DNA of 19,552 bases from CAZVQX01 sp964629735. Lineage in GTDB: Bacteria; Bacillota_I; Bacilli_A; RF39; UBA660. Below the pieces are notes generated by a model. It ran no database searches and was not told the DNA's origin. It saw nothing but the letters and a program-made list of their open reading frames with translations. A program made the translations under genes and the position numbers. Below are positions 16,165 through 19,552 of the stretch, piece by piece. Within the stretch, counting starts at the first letter, position 1. The number at the start of each line of letters is the position of its first letter. The stretch lies in NCBI GenBank assembly GCA_964629735.1, contig CAZVQX010000015.1, positions 1-19,552 on the forward strand, written 5' to 3'.

Positions 16165-16594
16165 CTATTTCTAGTTGTGACTCAATTATATCTTTTAATC
16201 TTCGCTTAAATATTTTTACATTTCTTTTTAACATACTAGCTTCCAGTTCAGTTTTTTCTGCCCTTAGTAAAGCCTCATTAACAATACGGCTAGCATTTTT
16301 TCGAGCTTCATCAACAATTATTTCACTCTCTTGTTGAGCTGAGTTTCTCATTTGATCCGAGGTTTTTTGCGCCATTATAATAGCTTTATTCAAAGTTTCT
16401 TCCATTCGTTCATATTGCTCTAATTTTTCTTTTAAATGAACATTTTCGCTTGCCAAATGTTCCAACTCTAATATTTTAGCATCGCGTTCCTTTATTTCAT
16501 TTACCATATCTTCTACTTGCTTAATTACCTGATCCAAAAAATTATTTACTTCTTCTGGGTCATAACCTCGCATTGTTCTTTTAAACTTTTCCAT
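16136..16594 (-). CDS. divIVA: DivIVA cell-division/polarity protein
   Basis: 152-aa coiled-coil protein that gathers at negatively curved membrane (division site, poles). The conserved N-terminal FKRTMRGYDPEEVNNFLDQV is present, then a coiled coil of about 26-80 and a second of about 86-145. It begins about ten residues later than typical DivIVA and has Met where the membrane-inserting Phe17 of B. subtilis would be. The ATG is forced: an in-frame TAG lies just upstream, and AGGTGG is the ribosome site. It lies between sepF and ileS; ylmG and ylmH, which usually stand here, are absent. Confidence 0.93.
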   Translation of the reverse strand: MEKFKRTMRGYDPEEVNNFLDQVIKQVEDMVNEIKERDAKILELEHLASENVHLKEKLEQYERMEETLNKAIIMAQKTSDQMRNSAQQESEIIVDEARKNASRIVNEALLRAEKTELEASMLKRNVKIFKRRLKDIIESQLEIVDDIENVEL

Positions 16595-16621
16595 ATTCCA
16601 CCTCTTAGACTACAGTCAACC

Positions 16622-17029
16622 TTACCATTCAACATCGATATCAGTATTATCATGAATACCTTTACCGTCTGTCTCATCAGTTATTTGGCCTTGTACATTA
16701 ACATTATTGGGAGCGCATAAAAATATTCCACCACCAATTTTTTGAATTGAACCAGATATGGCATAAATTGCACCACCAAGAAAATCAATAATTCTTTTAG
16801 CTTGTTCCGGTGTAACTCTTTTTAAATTAACAACCACTGTATTACGACTTTTTAAATAATCAGCAATTTGTTGTGCTTCTGAATAAGCTCTTGGCTCAAG
16901 TAAAATCATTTTGCTACCATTTTCTTCCAAAACCGCTTCAGTTGTAATATCATAATATTCATTACCAGTTATTTCATGGTTGATATATGGTTCATCACCA
17001 CTACCAAATAAATTTTTAAATAAACTCAT
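16622..17029 (-). CDS. sepF: Cell division protein SepF
   Basis: 135-aa FtsZ-binding protein that shapes and tethers the Z-ring. The N-terminal amphipathic helix MSLFKNLFG binds membrane; a variable linker follows. The SepF core covers about residues 38-108: EPRAYSEAQQIADYLKSRNTV, then NLKRVTPEQAKRIIDFLGG, then GGGIFLCAPNNV. The C-terminal tail is acidic. A GGAGGTTAG site precedes the ATG. It is followed by divIVA after 27 bases, so they form an operon. Confidence 0.96.
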   Translation of the reverse strand: MSLFKNLFGSGDEPYINHEITGNEYYDITTEAVLEENGSKMILLEPRAYSEAQQIADYLKSRNTVVVNLKRVTPEQAKRIIDFLGGAIYAISGSIQKIGGGIFLCAPNNVNVQGQITDETDGKGIHDNTDIDVEW

Positions 17030-17132
17030 GCTAACCTCCTATTTTTATACCAAATATAATCATATAAATTAATTTTAACATATATTTGTTAAAAAATAAA
17101 TGTTTTTTTACTATTTATCATCATATTATCAA

Positions 17133-18497
17133 TTAAAACTTAATTTTGTCATCAATATAGTTAATTACTTCATCTAAATTGATTGTTATTTGTTCCATAG
17201 TGTCTCGATTACGAATCGTTACAGTGTTATTGTTTAAAGTTTCATCGTCTACAGTAATTGCAAAAGGTGTACCTACAATATCACTTCGACGATAACGACG
17301 CCCAATATTACCCGATTCATCATAACTTACCATAAAATATTTACTTAATTTTTGATATATTTCCATCGCCATCTCACTATGCCTTTTTTTAACTAATGGT
17401 AAAATTGATACTTTATAAGGTGCTAATGCTGGATGGAAACGCATTACTTCACGCGCCTCACCATTATCTAAAATTTCTTCATCATAAGCACCTGATAAAA
17501 ACGCAAGTAAAACACGATCAACACCTAAACTTGGTTCTATGACATATGGAATATATCGTTCATTAGTTTCCGGATCTAAATAGGTCATATTTTGTTTTGA
17601 AAATTCTTGGTGTTGAGTCAGATCATAATTGGTTCTTGAAGCAATACCCCATAATTCACCCCAACCAAATGGGAATTTATATTCTATATCAGTTGTTGCA
17701 TTACTATAATGACTTAATTCTTCAGCCTCGTGATTACGTAATCTTAAATCTTCTTCTTTTAAACCTAAACCAATTAACCAATTATACGAAAATTCTTTCC
17801 AATATTTAAACCATTCCATTTCTGTTCCTGGCTTGCAAAAAAATTGTAATTCCATTTGTTCAAATTCACGTGTTCTAAATATAAAATTACCCGGTGTTAT
17901 TTCATTTCTAAAACTTTTACCTATTTGACCAATACCAAATGGAAGTTTTAATCTCATACTTCTTTGAACATTTAAAAAGTTAACAAAAATACCTTGGGCT
18001 GTCTCCGGTCTCAAATATATTTCATTAGCACTATCTTCAGTTACCCCTTGATGAGTCTTAAACATCATATTAAAGTTTCTAATATTTGTATAATTTAATG
18101 ATTTACATTTAGGACATTTAATTTCATTTTCAATAATGTAATCATACATTTTTTCATTTGACCATCCATCAGCATGCACATCACTCACTTCTTCAATTAA
18201 TTTATCGGCACGAAATCTTGATTTACATTCTTTACAGTCAATTAACGGGTCATTAAAATTATTAATATGACCACTGGCTTCCCAAACACGTGGATTCATT
18301 AAAATCGCACTGTCAAGCCCAACATTATAAATACTTTCCTGAACAAATTTTTTGTGCCAAGCTCTTTTCACATTGTTTTTTAATTCAACACCTAATGGGC
18401 CATAATCCCAAGTGTTTGCCAATCCACCATATATTTCACTGCCTTGAAAAACAAAACCATATTGTTTACATAAATTAACTATTTTCTCTAAATTCAT
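17133..18497 (-). CDS. glyS: Glycyl-tRNA synthetase, homodimeric (alpha2) type
   Basis: 454-aa class II synthetase charging tRNA-Gly. This is the single-chain form found in mycoplasmas, staphylococci and archaea, not the alpha/beta GlyQS enzyme. It has a zinc-binding pair CKEC (88-91) and CPKC (128-131), motif 2 FRNEITPGN with FRTREFEQME (196-216), motif 3 GVDRVLLAFL (325-334), and an HGTP anticodon-binding domain from about 360. The ATG at 18497 lies inside the end of the upstream TIM-barrel gene (23-base overlap) with GGAGGAG upstream. The T-box before that gene should control both. I see no clear terminator in 17030-17132. Confidence 0.96.
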   Translation of the reverse strand: MNLEKIVNLCKQYGFVFQGSEIYGGLANTWDYGPLGVELKNNVKRAWHKKFVQESIYNVGLDSAILMNPRVWEASGHINNFNDPLIDCKECKSRFRADKLIEEVSDVHADGWSNEKMYDYIIENEIKCPKCKSLNYTNIRNFNMMFKTHQGVTEDSANEIYLRPETAQGIFVNFLNVQRSMRLKLPFGIGQIGKSFRNEITPGNFIFRTREFEQMELQFFCKPGTEMEWFKYWKEFSYNWLIGLGLKEEDLRLRNHEAEELSHYSNATTDIEYKFPFGWGELWGIASRTNYDLTQHQEFSKQNMTYLDPETNERYIPYVIEPSLGVDRVLLAFLSGAYDEEILDNGEAREVMRFHPALAPYKVSILPLVKKRHSEMAMEIYQKLSKYFMVSYDESGNIGRRYRRSDIVGTPFAITVDDETLNNNTVTIRNRDTMEQITINLDEVINYIDDKIKF

Positions 18498-19350
18498 AAT
18501 ATAACTCCTCCATATCTTTAATTATTATATTTATTTTTTTTATATTATTAACATATATTAATATATTTTCTTTTATATTTTTTGTTTCAACTTCAATTGA
18601 ATAAATACCTTGATAATTATTTTCAACTAAATATTCAAGTTCTGATTGTTGAAATTGAAAATTAGTTAGTGGTAAATGATCAATACTTTTATTATTACTA
18701 ATTGCTATGTTATGTATATGAGTGAATTTAACATTTTCAATAATTTTTTCAGTTAAATGCAGGGCACCATTATTTTCTATATTATTTAATCTGGTATGGC
18801 CAATATCCCAACATATACCAAAATTATTACTCTTTATATTAGCTAATAAAAATTCTAATTCATCTACATCATCACCAATATGATTTCCAAAAGGATGATT
18901 ATGTGATAGTGTTTCTATTAAAATTTCAAAGTTTAAATTTTTAGAAAAATCACTTAATTCTTGGAAAATATTAGCTAATTTTAATAAATGATTATGTTTT
19001 TTATATTCGTCTTTATATTCTAACGCATGAAAAACCACAGGTATTTTATAATTTATATTATATATTTTTAAAACATTTCTTACCTTTCTCAAATCCTTTT
19101 TATATTCATTTAACAAATCCTCATAATCATGTTTTTTATTAGAATGATAATGTAGGGTAATATGAATATTATGTTGATTTAAAAAATCTATTGTTTTTCT
19201 TAACTTTGGGTTATTTTGTAAAAACATACTTGTATAAAAATCAAAACTATAAACACCAACTTCTTTAAATTGAAGAAGATATTTACTAAACTCTTCAAAA
19301 CTCATTTTTTCATAATCACAGCTTGGAAAACAAATTCCAATTTTGGCCAA
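18475..19350 (-). CDS. TIM-barrel sugar phosphate isomerase/epimerase-like protein
   Basis: 291-aa cytoplasmic protein of the AP-endonuclease 2/xylose isomerase-like TIM-barrel superfamily (sugar phosphate isomerases, epimerases, endonuclease IV). Likely metal ligands sit at strand ends: Glu146 in ILIETL, Asp182 and His185 in CWDIGH, His211/213 in THIH, Glu253 in SIEVE. The substrate cannot be told. The start is most likely TTG at 19350 after AAGGTG; the frame is open up to 19416 but that part lies in the T-box terminator. The gene overlaps glyS by 23 bases and shares its leader, so it may be expressed on glycine shortage. Endonuclease IV is less likely, because its conserved motifs are not complete. 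Confidence 0.8.
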   Translation of the reverse strand: MAKIGICFPSCDYEKMSFEEFSKYLLQFKEVGVYSFDFYTSMFLQNNPKLRKTIDFLNQHNIHITLHYHSNKKHDYEDLLNEYKKDLRKVRNVLKIYNINYKIPVVFHALEYKDEYKKHNHLLKLANIFQELSDFSKNLNFEILIETLSHNHPFGNHIGDDVDELEFLLANIKSNNFGICWDIGHTRLNNIENNGALHLTEKIIENVKFTHIHNIAISNNKSIDHLPLTNFQFQQSELEYLVENNYQGIYSIEVETKNIKENILIYVNNIKKINIIIKDMEELYYEFRENS

Positions 19351-19368
19351 TATATCACCTTCTTTAAT

Positions 19369-19496
19369 AAAAAAACTTTTAGAATAAATGTAAGGACGGG
19401 TAGCCCGCGGTTCCACCTTACTTATTCTAAAAGAATCTCTTTTTTTATATTGCTCCGAGTTTCCAATTCATCATCGCATTGATATATATAAAATAT
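19369..19496 (-). promoter_or_regulatory. T-box-type leader of the TIM-barrel/glyS operon, atypical
   Basis: The T-box antiterminator is clear: GUAAGG (19416-19421), bulge UGGAACC (19409-19415), GCGGG-CUA-CCCGU (19396-19408), then CCUUAC (19390-19395). Directly below it a 12-bp stem CTTTTAGAATAA/TTATTCTAAAAG (19422-19433 with 19376-19387, after a two-base bulge) leads into seven T (19369-19375), so the terminator stem contains the whole antiterminator. A short hairpin ATTCT-TTT-AGAAT (19424-19436) would compete for the same 5' strand. Only about 60-80 bases lie between the predicted transcription start and the T-box, too few for an ordinary Stem I. GGA glycine triplets occur at 19454-19456 and 19462-19464. 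Gly specificity is inferred from glyS. Confidence 0.75.
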
Positions 19497-19502
19497 GTAT
19501 AT

Positions 19503-19531
19503 ATCATATATTATATATGCATTTTTGTCAA
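19503..19531 (-). promoter_or_regulatory. Sigma-A promoter of the TIM-barrel/glyS operon
   Basis: A perfect TTGACA (19526-19531), 17 bases, TATGAT (19503-19508). It sits about 80 bases before the T-box bulge, in very AT-rich DNA. Confidence 0.7.
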
Positions 19532-19552
19532 TAAAATTTTATATAAATATTT

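Noticed and set aside
17041..17132. Imperfect palindrome and extended -10 in the sepF upstream region
   Set aside because: Very AT-rich sequence; the TATAAA abuts the ribosome site and the palindrome TTAACA/TATGTTAA gives no convincing terminator or operator.
1..19552. CRISPR arrays, insertion sequences, tRNA or rRNA genes
   Set aside because: No regularly spaced repeats, transposase-like proteins, cloverleaf tRNA or rRNA sequence were seen on either strand.

Overview
The window is about 19.5 kb of very AT-rich DNA. Almost every gene lies on the minus strand. Good AGGAGG-like ribosome binding sites, T-box leaders, sepF-divIVA-ileS order, a spoIIA/spoVA locus and sigma-K all point to a low-GC Gram-positive, endospore-forming member of the Bacilli/Firmicutes. 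A large pyruvate:ferredoxin oxidoreductase suggests an anaerobe. The small genome style (short operons, lost genes, homodimeric glycyl-tRNA synthetase) would fit an uncultured gut lineage near RF39/Erysipelotrichia-like Bacilli; that placement is inference. Tryptophan is read from TGG, so there is no sign of Mycoplasma-type recoding.

Layout by position. 1-3426: pyruvate:ferredoxin oxidoreductase with its own promoter. 3495-4181: the yceD-rpmF pair. 4252-6030: a minimal spoVAC-spoVAD-spoVAEb operon for dipicolinate uptake into the spore, preceded by a sigma-G-like promoter. 6031-6584: no intact gene, but a degraded minus-strand gene between two terminators. 6585-7614: spoIIAA-sigF, with two Spo0A boxes upstream. 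7689-10886: padR, a HAAS/DUF1700 membrane protein and an unknown surface protein, probably one operon. 10995-11702: an uninterrupted sigK with a pro-sequence. 11756-13040: a start-less ORF facing a plus-strand zinc-peptidase-like gene across a probable rearrangement junction. 13187-17029: sepF, divIVA, an isoleucine T-box and ileS. 17133-19531: a second T-box controlling a TIM-barrel protein and glycyl-tRNA synthetase.

The most interesting observation is in the sporulation locus. Gene order (Spo0A boxes, spoIIAA, sigF, spoVA) matches the classical spoIIA-spoVA region, but spoIIAB, which encodes the anti-sigma-F factor and SpoIIAA kinase, is absent. spoIIAA and sigF overlap by 8 bases. The SpoIIAA protein also lacks the serine pair that contains the phosphorylation site (DSSG has become DMKG). 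The two changes agree with each other and suggest that forespore sigma-F is controlled in a different way here. A second observation is the leader before the TIM-barrel/glyS operon: its T-box antiterminator sits on top of an uninterrupted terminator stem and there is almost no room for Stem I.
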